Below, piece by piece: positions 1-7,624 of a DNA stretch of 44,015 nucleotides. This stretch comes from Thermoplasmata archaeon. Lineage in GTDB: Archaea > Thermoplasmatota > Thermoplasmata > Thermoplasmatales > Thermoplasmataceae. Made by a program: the position numbers and the translations under genes. Numbering within the stretch: the first letter of the stretch is position 1; the number at the start of each line of letters is the position of its first letter. Under the pieces are notes generated by a model. That model saw only the letters and a list, made by a program, of their open reading frames with translations, made no database searches and was not told the DNA's origin. The stretch is from positions 1 to 44,015 of the forward strand of contig JAJYEP010000002.1 in the NCBI GenBank assembly GCA_021785735.1, read 5' to 3'.

Positions 1-1
1 A

Positions 2-112
2 GCTCCTGCGATTATTCTTGGTATTATTGAGATCGTTCTGGGTATATTTTCACTGTACTTCCTGATACCTGGAGTATTGCTTCTGATTGCCGGCATTGCC
101 TTATCCCTCTGA
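2..112 (+). CDS. C-terminal end of a membrane protein (partial)
   Basis: The first 111 bases read as an open frame that enters from outside the window and ends at TGA 110-112. The 36 visible residues are almost all hydrophobic, with two membrane-spanning stretches separated by a short Leu-Ile-Pro-Gly turn. That suggests a small integral membrane protein or the last hairpin of a larger one. The family cannot be told from this fragment. The gene is co-directional with the methyltransferase downstream, but a TATA-like box at 195-205 suggests separate transcripts. Confidence 0.6.
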   Translation, partial: APAIILGIIEIVLGIFSLYFLIPGVLLLIAGIALSL

Positions 113-194
113 GTTTTGTCGCCGTAAACCTCAGTGATTCCCAGACATTATGGCAGCACATCTGAAAGCTTTGATAAATTGCCTTTCACCCCAA

Positions 195-205
195 TTTAAA
201 ATATA
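195..205 (+). promoter_or_regulatory. TATA-like promoter box for the DNA methyltransferase gene
   Basis: The A/T-only stretch tttaaaatata is centred near 200, about 26-28 nt before ATG 228. This is the usual archaeal spacing from TATA box to transcription start, so the transcript would be leaderless and begin at or next to the ATG. No Shine-Dalgarno lies before the ATG. Confidence 0.5.
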
Positions 206-227
206 GATCTTATCATTTCTTGTGTTG

Positions 228-1331
228 ATGGATTCACACTTCTCTCATTTTAGCGATGAAAAATTTCAGAATGAGCTTCTTGGAAAGTTGAATTTACTGC
301 AGTACTGCAAATCAATTGATGAACTTAGAGCTACGTGCAATCTTATCCTGGATATGATCAGGTTGAACCATGACTTTATGGCCAGTGATTTTTTGCCTTC
401 TGGTGATGCTGATATTAAGATTGGTTTGGAATCTCTGACCAAAGAACTGAAACAGATACGCGATTCCTTTACGTTTGAGCGAGGAATGTATTATACGCGC
501 AGGCTGTTAAAATCTCTCACGCAAAGTAGGACCACAAAAATAAATGATATAAATCTGCTGAGATGGAAAGATTATGGGGATATTCTCACAGACAGTTTCT
601 GGAGTTTTGAAAGACGGACGAGGCAGGGTTCACACAGCGGATGGTATTGGGGAAATTTTGTTCCGCAGATACCAAACCAGCTATTGCGAAGATATACAAA
701 GCAAAATGACTGGGTGCTTGATCCATTCTCTGGAAGCGGAACCACCTTAATCGAGTGCAAAAGACTTGGAAGAAACGGAGTCGGGATTGAACTGAACCCA
801 GCAGTTGTTCAGGAATCGAAAAAAGTAATTGACGCGGAAGATAATCCGTTTAATGTAAAGATCAATCTTCTTAATGCAGATAGTTCTGCTGCAACAAAGG
901 AAGATATTTTCGCTGATGCTCCTGTGAGTTCTTTTCAGTTCATTATTCTCCATCCCCCTTATTCCAACATAATAAGATTCAGCAAGGATTCCCGTGATCT
1001 GTCGAATTTCGAATCAACGTCGGACTTTCTCAGCGCATTCGAAAAGATAGTTGAAAACGTGAAAACTTATCTGGATGATGGAAGATACATGGGTCTCGTC
1101 ATTGGTGATAAGTTCAGCCACGGGGAATGGATTCCTCTTGGTTTTATGACAATGAATCAGGTACTGAAGCATGAATTCACTCTCAAAAGCATTGTGGTGA
1201 AAAACTTTGAGGATACACGTGGAAAACGCAACTCTTCAGATCTCTGGAGATACAGGGCTCTTTTGGGAGGATATTATGTGTTCAAACATGAGTACATATT
1301 TATATTCAGGAAGGAAAAAGGAAGGGATTGA
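228..1331 (+). CDS. DNA methyltransferase (N4-cytosine/N6-adenine type), apparently orphan
   Basis: A 367-residue predicted SAM-dependent amino-methyltransferase acting on DNA bases. The SAM-binding motif I is DPFSGSGTTLIE from residue 165, and the catalytic motif IV is HPPY at 242-245, a variant of the usual (D/N/S)PPY. Motif I precedes motif IV, with only about 75 residues between them. The end (HEYIFIFRK) resembles the last strand of other DNA amino-methylases. Residues 1-120 form an unrecognised, probably helical N-terminal extension. GTG 222 and TTG 225 lie in frame upstream; ATG 228 is chosen because it sits at leaderless distance from the TATA box. No restriction endonuclease gene is adjacent, so it may be a solitary methylase. 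A structured-RNA methylase is less likely. Confidence 0.7.
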   Translation: MDSHFSHFSDEKFQNELLGKLNLLQYCKSIDELRATCNLILDMIRLNHDFMASDFLPSGDADIKIGLESLTKELKQIRDSFTFERGMYYTRRLLKSLTQSRTTKINDINLLRWKDYGDILTDSFWSFERRTRQGSHSGWYWGNFVPQIPNQLLRRYTKQNDWVLDPFSGSGTTLIECKRLGRNGVGIELNPAVVQESKKVIDAEDNPFNVKINLLNADSSAATKEDIFADAPVSSFQFIILHPPYSNIIRFSKDSRDLSNFESTSDFLSAFEKIVENVKTYLDDGRYMGLVIGDKFSHGEWIPLGFMTMNQVLKHEFTLKSIVVKNFEDTRGKRNSSDLWRYRALLGGYYVFKHEYIFIFRKEKGRD

Positions 1332-1451
1332 ACATCCTGTCTATTTTCACAGAGAATTTCCTGAATACACCGTAATTTGAATGATAACCAGATTATAATG
1401 ATAGAAATATAACTTAAACACCGGTTTCTCCATTTTCTACTGTGTGGAAAA

Positions 1452-1460
1452 TTTAAATAT
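1452..1460 (+). promoter_or_regulatory. TATA-like promoter box for the MFS transporter gene
   Basis: The stretch tttaaatat is centred at 1456, exactly 26 nt before ATG 1482. This supports a leaderless transcript and decides for ATG 1482 over the in-frame GTG at 1467. Confidence 0.5.
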
Positions 1461-1481
1461 AGAAGAGTGTTTAATTCTGCC

Positions 1482-2906
1482 ATGGAAAATGTACAAGGAA
1501 CTCATGAGGTGCATGTTCCAAGACGTTCCGTGATCACAACGCTCTCTGCCATGGGGTATTTTTTGGATGGATATGATTTGAGCGTGATTTCGGTCTTTAC
1601 GCTGGTCTTGGTCACCTACAAGATATTTTCTTACGACGCATTCACTGAGTCGTTCGTAACCGGCTCTGCCCTTCTTGGAGCTTTCGTGGGGGCAGTACTG
1701 TTTGGACATTACGCTGACAGGATAGGGCGAAGATATCTGTATATATTTGATCTGGTATTCTTTGCTGTATTTGCAGTCCTAACTGCGTTCTCGACAAACA
1801 TATACGAGATGATAATCTTCAGATTCTTCATAGGATGGGGAGTCGGCGCAGATTATGCTCTAAGCCCTGTGTATTCCACGGAGATGTATCCTAACAAGAA
1901 GAGAGGAGCAGGATACGGTTGGGTGTGGACGTTCTGGAGCATAGGAGCAGCGACGGCATTCCTTATAGGATGGGTGTTTTTCCTCCACGACCCGCTGAAC
2001 GGATGGAGATACACTCTTGGAATCGGTGCAATCCCTGCTGTAATAGTGGTTATCCTGAGAACAAGAATGCCTGAATCAACGAGGTGGAAAGTTGTCGATG
2101 AAGGTTTGGTACCAGGTTCGAGTGTAAACAAGGTTGCAGAAAAGATAGGTATTACGCCATCAGATCTGCAAGCCCTTCTTGACGAAAGACAGAGGGAAGT
2201 CAATATAGCCTCCGGATCTCTTTCCTCACTATTCAAAGGGGAATACGGGAAGCGTACTGCAATAGTGTGGATTCAATGGATCATGTATGATATAGCAGGA
2301 TACGGTATTGGACTCTATTCTCCTCTAATACTGAAGGGTCTTGGAGTTGCTGGATCAACCTCACTTCTGTTCTCATTCGTGTTCTACATGCCGGTCGGAT
2401 TCCTTGGTGCGTTCGGGGCAGTTATGCTCAACGACAGGGTGGGTAGAAGACCTCTGCAGATAATCGGTTTCGGCGGCATGGCTATTGCAATGCTTCTGTT
2501 CTTCTTTGCGTCCGAGGGTACGGGTGCTTTGTTCCTCGGGATAGGAATACTGGCATTCATCATAGACTATGGAATCGGAAACCTTGGACCTGGCAACACG
2601 ATGGGACTTTACGCGATAGAGTTGCTTCCAACGAAGCTCAGATCCTCATCGATGGGCGGAGCAACTGGAATAACAAGGATAGTATCATTCCTTTCCGCAT
2701 TCCTGTTCCCGTATCTTTCGAAACCAACAGTACTGGGACATGCCGGGTTCTTTACTGTCCTGCTGATTGTGATGGTTGGCGCTTTCCTCTTTACCATATT
2801 CTACACACCAGAAACAAAAGGTCTCACACTGGAGGAAATTGCCCTGGCATCATACAAGCGTGAACATGGATTCCCGAAACTAGTGCTGCCGTCAACGAAG
2901 AAATAA
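1482..2906 (+). CDS. MFS transporter, sugar/metabolite:proton symporter type
   Basis: A 474-residue polytopic membrane protein of the major facilitator superfamily, sugar-porter-like branch. It has about twelve hydrophobic segments. The loop 2-3 signature GHYADRIGRR is present and is repeated in the second half as NDRVGRR. An acidic/PESTRW-type motif (MPESTRW) follows helix 6, and a PETKG motif lies near the C-terminus, both typical of the sugar-porter/phosphate-porter group. It should couple uptake of a small solute to proton entry, which fits an acidophile with a steep proton gradient. The substrate cannot be read from sequence; sugars, organic acids and phosphate are all possible. It converges on the minus-strand gene ending at 2919, with a hairpin between them. 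Confidence 0.82.
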   Translation: MENVQGTHEVHVPRRSVITTLSAMGYFLDGYDLSVISVFTLVLVTYKIFSYDAFTESFVTGSALLGAFVGAVLFGHYADRIGRRYLYIFDLVFFAVFAVLTAFSTNIYEMIIFRFFIGWGVGADYALSPVYSTEMYPNKKRGAGYGWVWTFWSIGAATAFLIGWVFFLHDPLNGWRYTLGIGAIPAVIVVILRTRMPESTRWKVVDEGLVPGSSVNKVAEKIGITPSDLQALLDERQREVNIASGSLSSLFKGEYGKRTAIVWIQWIMYDIAGYGIGLYSPLILKGLGVAGSTSLLFSFVFYMPVGFLGAFGAVMLNDRVGRRPLQIIGFGGMAIAMLLFFFASEGTGALFLGIGILAFIIDYGIGNLGPGNTMGLYAIELLPTKLRSSSMGGATGITRIVSFLSAFLFPYLSKPTVLGHAGFFTVLLIVMVGAFLFTIFYTPETKGLTLEEIALASYKREHGFPKLVLPSTKK

Positions 2907-2913
2907 ACATAAA

Positions 2914-2935
2914 TGGGGCTAGATAAGCAGCCCCA
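2914..2935. terminator. Stem-loop between convergent genes, possible shared terminator
   Basis: Perfect 7-bp arms (tggggct 2914-2920, agcccca 2929-2935) enclose an 8-nt loop. On the plus strand the stem starts 8 nt after the transporter stop and is followed by a T-rich tract around 2951-2961. On the minus strand it overlaps the last codons and stop of the neighbouring gene. Archaeal termination relies mainly on T tracts, so the hairpin role is an inference. Confidence 0.4.
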
Positions 2936-3557
2936 GTCTTTCCCATTCAATTATATTTTTTTTGTATTTATTTTTCAATTCCTCGTTTATCTTGCCACCA
3001 AAGCTTTCTCCAATCTTTTCACCGATTTCCCCAACCTTGGGGCTGCCTGAAGATTCTCTAAGAATATCTATTATTGCAGCGGATATGCACGCATAATCAT
3101 CGATCTTGCTTGAATAGTACCTGGGAACCTTGAATTCCAGTGTTGAATACAGAATGAAGGTAAGAGTGGGGATTCGCATCATCCCTATGTCAGCACTCTT
3201 CCGCCACTTGGAAATGATCTTGTATGAGGGGGGAGGAAGTTCGGTGATGAAGTTAAGAAAGCCCGTGATTTCGTCTGCCATTTCCTGGCTCAGTTTTTCG
3301 TAATGGAAGCCATCCTCAGACGGGACCAGCATTCTAGGCTGTTCATCGACCATGCCGTTTATTTCACCTGATATGTGTTCGAGAATCTCCTTTATCTTGG
3401 CATAGTCCCTGCTTCTCTCAGAAAAATAATGTTTTCTGTCCATGTAGAGCAGCTTTATTCCCTGGGCTATGTAACTCCTCAATAACACATCCTTGTCCTG
3501 ATCAAATTTACTTCTGGCTCTCCTAAGCTGCATCAGTTGATTATTTATCTGATACAT
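2919..3557 (-). CDS. Uncharacterised protein, possible C-terminal winged helix
   Basis: I do not recognise the family. The 212 residues from ATG 3557 are mainly helical and charged in the first half (Arg/Lys/Glu rich), with a Pro-Pro turn in the middle. The last 60 residues have the pattern of a winged helix-turn-helix (…PKVGEIGEKIG… followed by …EWERLGLLI). A DNA-binding or replication-associated role is possible but unproven; I considered a GINS-like subunit and could not match its motifs. The frame stays open upstream to TTG 3605 (228 residues) and includes GTG 3581. ATG 3557 is preferred because an AAAGGA Shine-Dalgarno-like stretch precedes it. The longer forms would overlap the divergent YrhK-like gene. 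Confidence 0.6.
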   Translation of the reverse strand: MYQINNQLMQLRRARSKFDQDKDVLLRSYIAQGIKLLYMDRKHYFSERSRDYAKIKEILEHISGEINGMVDEQPRMLVPSEDGFHYEKLSQEMADEITGFLNFITELPPPSYKIISKWRKSADIGMMRIPTLTFILYSTLEFKVPRYYSSKIDDYACISAAIIDILRESSGSPKVGEIGEKIGESFGGKINEELKNKYKKNIIEWERLGLLI

Positions 3558-3581
3558 ATATCCTTTCCGTGGTGCAAACAC

Positions 3582-3773
3582 TTGATCAACGCTAAAAAAT
3601 TTCAAAGAGCTATATTGTACAATGACCTGATATCTGGAATAATGTTTCTTGCTGGAAGCATTCTTTTTTTTCTGGGATCGTTTTCAACCGGAATACTGTT
3701 GTTCATAATTGGCAGTGCGGAAATGGTTATCAGCCCGGCCTACAAGATAATAATGGGAAATGACCGCAGTTGA
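3582..3773 (+). CDS. Small YrhK-like two-helix membrane protein
   Basis: A short frame encoding about 63 residues. Its core has two hydrophobic helices with the pattern (FLAGSILFFLGS…GILLFIIGSAEM…P), matching what I know of YrhK-domain proteins, which are small membrane proteins of unknown function. The start is uncertain. TTG 3582 lies about 26 nt after a TATA-like stretch at 3553-3561, TTG 3615 would give only 52 residues, and an upstream ATG at 3537 lies inside the coding region of the divergent gene. The overlap with the minus-strand gene depends on which starts are used. Confidence 0.55.
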   Translation: MINAKKFQRAILYNDLISGIMFLAGSILFFLGSFSTGILLFIIGSAEMVISPAYKIIMGNDRS

Positions 3774-3846
3774 CACCCCTATCTTTATTATCATTTGATT
3801 CGCGCATCCGCCCGATAGTCCTTAAAGTTTTGGTCTGATCCCACTA

Positions 3847-3978
3847 ATGGAAGCAGTCATTAAGATTGCCTCCAGAAGATCAGATCAGAGATTTTTCAAA
3901 TTGATCCAATATCAAGCAAAAGATGCTTGGCGTAACACTATCCATCCCATAACCCTTTTGCTCACAGTGTTTACATAA
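3847..3978 (+). CDS. Candidate 43-residue small protein
   Basis: An ATG-initiated frame of 43 codons lies alone between the YrhK-like gene and the radical-SAM gene. A TATA-like stretch (cttaaag, 3821-3827) lies about 24 nt before the ATG, as for leaderless genes in this window. The product is basic with a hydrophobic end and matches no family I know. Without it, 3774-4025 holds only the promoter and Shine-Dalgarno of the next gene. The frame may be chance. Confidence 0.25.
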   Translation: MEAVIKIASRRSDQRFFKLIQYQAKDAWRNTIHPITLLLTVFT

Positions 3979-3980
3979 CA

Positions 3981-4021
3981 TTTATTAATTATCATAATCT
4001 ACATAATTTCGCAATAGGTGA
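3981..4021 (+). promoter_or_regulatory. TATA-like box and Shine-Dalgarno for the radical-SAM gene
   Basis: The A/T stretch tttattaatta (3981-3991) is followed by AGGTGA at 4016-4021, 4 nt before ATG 4026. Start of transcription about 26 nt after the TATA box would give a leader of roughly 14 nt that just includes the Shine-Dalgarno. This gene therefore seems to use a leadered mRNA, unlike most neighbours. Confidence 0.5.
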
Positions 4022-4025
4022 GTGA

Positions 4026-5705
4026 ATGACTAAATTTGTTCTTGTATCAGACAGTACTTTGAGTTATGAATACAGAAACTTTCCACTGTTAGATTTTCTC
4101 CCCTGTGCACCTTCCAGAAGCATACCTGCTTCGATATACAAATTCCTGAGAGGACCTGCTCCTCCAGCCAGGCCAAATGGTGAACTTCTCTTTGCACCAT
4201 ACGCATTGCGGAAACTGGAAGCTTCGCTCTTGAGAAAATACGATCGAAAAGATGTCGTTGTGGCACATGAGGACTATCTCCAGAATTTCATAAAGGACGA
4301 TACCGAAATAATTGGCATAACCACAATGGATCCCCTTGGAACCGGACCGACCACCATGTCATACTACGCCCTCATGGGCGGGGAAATGATGGCATGGGTG
4401 CGAAGAGACTGGGAGGAACTTATTGCAAAGATAAACGCCATAAGAAAAGGAAAAAAGGCCAAATTGATAGTGGGTGGTCCCGGTGTCTGGGAATTTACGG
4501 TAATGCCAGAGACCATAGAACAGTACAAATTTGATTATATATTCCAGGGTGAGGCCGACGATATTGCCCCACTTCTTTTCGAGCAGATTGTCGAAGATAA
4601 CATTGATCCGTCGCTCTTCTACCGCGGCTATATGTCCTATGATGATCATTTCCGGAGGGTCCTGAAGAAGGATGACAGGTTTATCGCCAGAGGGATCTCT
4701 GCGAGTGCGTATCCGAAGCTGGAAGACATTCCTGAAATAGTAAACCCTTCAGTGAAAGGCATGGTGGAGGTGATGAGGGGATGCGGTGTTGGATGCGACT
4801 TTTGCGAAGTCACGCTGAGGCCTTTGAGGTACTATTCTCCTGAAATGGTTGCAAGAGAACTTGCAGTGAATACAAGAGCCGGAATCAAGAACGCATGGCT
4901 GCATTCTGATGAGATATTCGGATACAAGCACGGAAACATGTTCGCTCCAAATGAGGAGGCTCTCACCGATCTCTTCAACGCAGCAATGTCTGTACCGGGA
5001 ATAGAGACCTCCAACCCGACGCATGGCAGAATTTCAATACCGGCAGGATATCCGGATATGATAGCGAAATTTTCCAAAATCCTGAAGGCCGGCCCTAAAA
5101 ACTGGATTGGCGTTCAGACCGGGGTTGAGACCGGAAGCGATGAACTGGCGAAGAAGCACATGCCAAACAAGACACTTCCCCTTCACATTGGACCGGATGG
5201 ATCCTGGAGGGAAATCGTATGGCAGGGTGTTTACGTTGAGACCAGAAATTACTGGAGACCTGCATTTACAATTCAGGTGGGGCAGGAGGGAGAGACGGAG
5301 GAGGATTACTGGGATACTATTGGTATGATTAACAATCTGAGTCACTCCTTTGTTGACGGCAGGCCATTTGAATTCACCATCACGCCGCTTGTGAATGTTC
5401 CTCTCGGCAGGATAAAGTCGCATACGCTGAACAAGAGCCTTCTAACCAGGGATCAGCTTGCAGTTTATTATGCATCATACCTGCATCTTGCCAAGATAGC
5501 TGCGAGGGACGGTTTCCGTGATACAGAGGGCAATTTCTTTGCCAGAGCAGGCACAGGATCCCTGATTTCCGGTGGCGGTTTCCTGATGCTAAAATATGTT
5601 GAGAGGATTGCGAGAAAGGCTGGCGTTGATATTGAGAAGATAAAGAGTTATGGTGTTCCGTCCACGCGGGAGATCAGTTCCATGAGCCAGCTCGCCAGGG
5701 CATGA
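4026..5705 (+). CDS. Radical-SAM protein with B12-type N-terminal domain, candidate GDGT ring synthase
   Basis: A 559-residue radical-SAM enzyme. Residues about 95-190 have the Rossmann-like pattern of a cobalamin-binding-type domain (IIGITTMDPLG…KLIVGGPG…DYIFQGEADD). The cluster motif C253-x3-C257-x2-C260 follows in the sequence MRGCGVGCDFCEVTLR. The domain order and the unusual CX3CX2C context recall the Grs family, which inserts cyclopentane rings into archaeal tetraether lipids by radical chemistry. Ring-bearing tetraethers are expected in Thermoplasmatales, and a tetraether synthase lies 35 kb away in this window. The Grs assignment is an inference from memory of the family; another B12-dependent radical-SAM methylase remains possible. 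It is expected to be a monocistronic gene. The start at ATG 4026 is supported by AGGTGA 4 nt upstream. Confidence 0.6.
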   Translation: MTKFVLVSDSTLSYEYRNFPLLDFLPCAPSRSIPASIYKFLRGPAPPARPNGELLFAPYALRKLEASLLRKYDRKDVVVAHEDYLQNFIKDDTEIIGITTMDPLGTGPTTMSYYALMGGEMMAWVRRDWEELIAKINAIRKGKKAKLIVGGPGVWEFTVMPETIEQYKFDYIFQGEADDIAPLLFEQIVEDNIDPSLFYRGYMSYDDHFRRVLKKDDRFIARGISASAYPKLEDIPEIVNPSVKGMVEVMRGCGVGCDFCEVTLRPLRYYSPEMVARELAVNTRAGIKNAWLHSDEIFGYKHGNMFAPNEEALTDLFNAAMSVPGIETSNPTHGRISIPAGYPDMIAKFSKILKAGPKNWIGVQTGVETGSDELAKKHMPNKTLPLHIGPDGSWREIVWQGVYVETRNYWRPAFTIQVGQEGETEEDYWDTIGMINNLSHSFVDGRPFEFTITPLVNVPLGRIKSHTLNKSLLTRDQLAVYYASYLHLAKIAARDGFRDTEGNFFARAGTGSLISGGGFLMLKYVERIARKAGVDIEKIKSYGVPSTREISSMSQLARA

Positions 5706-5758
5706 CCTGATTATATATACAATAATTTTTACCATTATTCCACTTTTTCTAAAACAAC

Positions 5759-5766
5759 CTTAATTA
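5759..5766 (+). promoter_or_regulatory. TATA-like promoter box for the nuclease-helicase gene
   Basis: The palindromic stretch ttaattaa is centred near 5763, 26 nt before GTG 5789. The mRNA would be leaderless and start with GTG. Confidence 0.45.
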
Positions 5767-5788
5767 ACAGATTACGGTATTCTAATCT

Positions 5789-7561
5789 GTGAAATCCGGC
5801 GATTCTTTCCTTGGTTTGACATTTGAATTCTCCAGCACTGATAAGAAGGAACTACTGGAACAGATCACAGAAAACTATTATCGCATCTTCTCACAGAGAC
5901 CCACTATAAGCCTCAGTCAGTCATGGTCCGGGTCGATAGACATACTAAAAAAATCAGTCGCCGATGGCATACCGGTCATAATAGAGTATATCTTTCCAAT
6001 AGGTCTTGAAAGGGTTGATTTCATTCTGGTGGGTTCAGGAAGGGCATTGCTAATCGAGATGAAAGGGTGGAAGAAATATGAGGAGCTGAACGAATATGTG
6101 GTAAGCACCGATCTTGGAATGCAACCTCCTCCCTGCTATCAGGCAGAAAATTATCTGTCCAAATTTCAGAATTTCCACAGCGCCGGTAAGGATATGAATT
6201 TCGACAGTTGTGTAATGATGTATCATACCACCGACGGAAAGGATTGCCAGATCTTTTATTCCCCCGAGGAACTGAGCAGGAAGATCTCGCCGATACGGGA
6301 AAACCCCGGGAATCGTGAAGACGTAGAGAAAATAATTGAGGGACATTTTGTGTTTTCAAAACCCCTGATAGACTTTGTGAAAATGAATAAGGACCGCCTG
6401 CTTGAATCGCCATCAAGAGCACTCCAGGGTAGCGGTTTAGGCCTTTCCTCTGATCAGTCCGTTGCAGTGGGAAGAGTGCTGTTGAATCTGAGGAAAGGGG
6501 AGTCTACGGTTTATTTAATAAGGGGCACCATGGGATCCGGAAAAACTCTTGTCGCACTTACCATGCTTTTCACTGCGGTGAGCCAGGGTTTCCATGCCCT
6601 TCTCGGGTACAGAAACAACCGTCTTATCAACACCCTAAGAAAATCTGTTGATCCAAGAGTGAGGGATCTTCTCCAGTTTTACTCCACCGGGTTTTACGGA
6701 ACCGGCATAGGTGAGCCAAACTTCAGGGATTCCTTCATTAAGGACGGACTGGACCTCGTGATCTACGATGAGGCGCAGCGCATGACAAAATCTGTCATTG
6801 AGCTTTCCATGATCAGATCGCCCGTCTCTGTCTATTTTTTTGACGAGGAGCAGATTCTTCTGGGAGACGAGCAAGGAACAAGGGATAACTTTCTCCAGAT
6901 CGCCAGGGCCCATGGAAAGAATGTGGTGGAAATTGAGCTGAACGGTATATACAGGGTCAGGGACGGAAGAAGATATGACATATTCCTGAGATCGCTGCTT
7001 TCAGGGTCCCCTGAAAAAGTTTCCTTCGATTATGACTTCAGATGCTACAGCGATCTTTCGTTGCTGCTAAAAGAGCTTGAGATGCACAGCAAGAAGGGGG
7101 AAAAGGTTGCTCTTGTTGCATCCTTCACTGAGAGCGAAGGAAGAAAGGTCAAGGTGAGAATTAGGGAACCGCATATAGAATGGCTGATGGACCCTAAAAC
7201 TGAGTACCCGGCCTACTGGATAGATCAGGTGGATGTGCTGAAGAAGTGTGCCTCCGTATATGGTTCACAGGGATTCGAGGCCGACTTTGTGGGCGTAATC
7301 TGGGGAAAGGATCTTGTCTGGAGGAATGGATGGAAAATAGATCCCGGTGCCATCACAGATGATGTGGGAGGTCAGAATTCCCTCAAGCGGCTTTCAGTCA
7401 CGAACACTCAGATGGCAAGGGAGCTCTTGGTCAACCGCTACAGAATACTTCTAACAAGAGGGATAAAGGGCACGTTTGTATATTTTGAGGACAATGAGAC
7501 CATGAAATACGTTGAATCGATGACCCCCGGAGCACTCATTAAGGATGTCACTACGGGGTGA
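5789..7561 (+). CDS. PD-(D/E)XK nuclease fused to DUF2075/Schlafen-3-like helicase
   Basis: A 590-residue two-domain protein. In the N-terminal part, D77 in ERVDFILVG and E90-x-K92 in LLIEMKGW give the D-x12-ExK arrangement of PD-(D/E)XK nucleases. The rest matches the DUF2075 / Schlafen group 3 type helicase: Walker A GTMGSGKT (246-253), Walker B DEAQ (327-330), then a late motif VYGSQGFEADFVGVIWG and a final NRYRILLTRGIKG block of superfamily 1 type. It probably cuts or unwinds DNA or RNA in the cytoplasm. Relatives occur in bacterial and archaeal defence or repair contexts. The start is GTG, leaderless. The Orc1/Cdc6-like gene follows 63 nt later on the same strand. The nuclease and helicase domains look intact; the substrate is unknown. 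Confidence 0.75.
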   Translation: MKSGDSFLGLTFEFSSTDKKELLEQITENYYRIFSQRPTISLSQSWSGSIDILKKSVADGIPVIIEYIFPIGLERVDFILVGSGRALLIEMKGWKKYEELNEYVVSTDLGMQPPPCYQAENYLSKFQNFHSAGKDMNFDSCVMMYHTTDGKDCQIFYSPEELSRKISPIRENPGNREDVEKIIEGHFVFSKPLIDFVKMNKDRLLESPSRALQGSGLGLSSDQSVAVGRVLLNLRKGESTVYLIRGTMGSGKTLVALTMLFTAVSQGFHALLGYRNNRLINTLRKSVDPRVRDLLQFYSTGFYGTGIGEPNFRDSFIKDGLDLVIYDEAQRMTKSVIELSMIRSPVSVYFFDEEQILLGDEQGTRDNFLQIARAHGKNVVEIELNGIYRVRDGRRYDIFLRSLLSGSPEKVSFDYDFRCYSDLSLLLKELEMHSKKGEKVALVASFTESEGRKVKVRIREPHIEWLMDPKTEYPAYWIDQVDVLKKCASVYGSQGFEADFVGVIWGKDLVWRNGWKIDPGAITDDVGGQNSLKRLSVTNTQMARELLVNRYRILLTRGIKGTFVYFEDNETMKYVESMTPGALIKDVTTG

Positions 7562-7624
7562 AACTGAACCTCATGGTCTTTTTCATTTCCTTCGGGTGTT
7601 AATGATATTCTTTCATAACCCGAA

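Noticed and set aside
2919-3605. GINS replication subunit as identity of the unknown minus-strand protein.
   Set aside because: Length and helical content fit loosely, but I could not find the conserved GINS A- or B-domain motifs.
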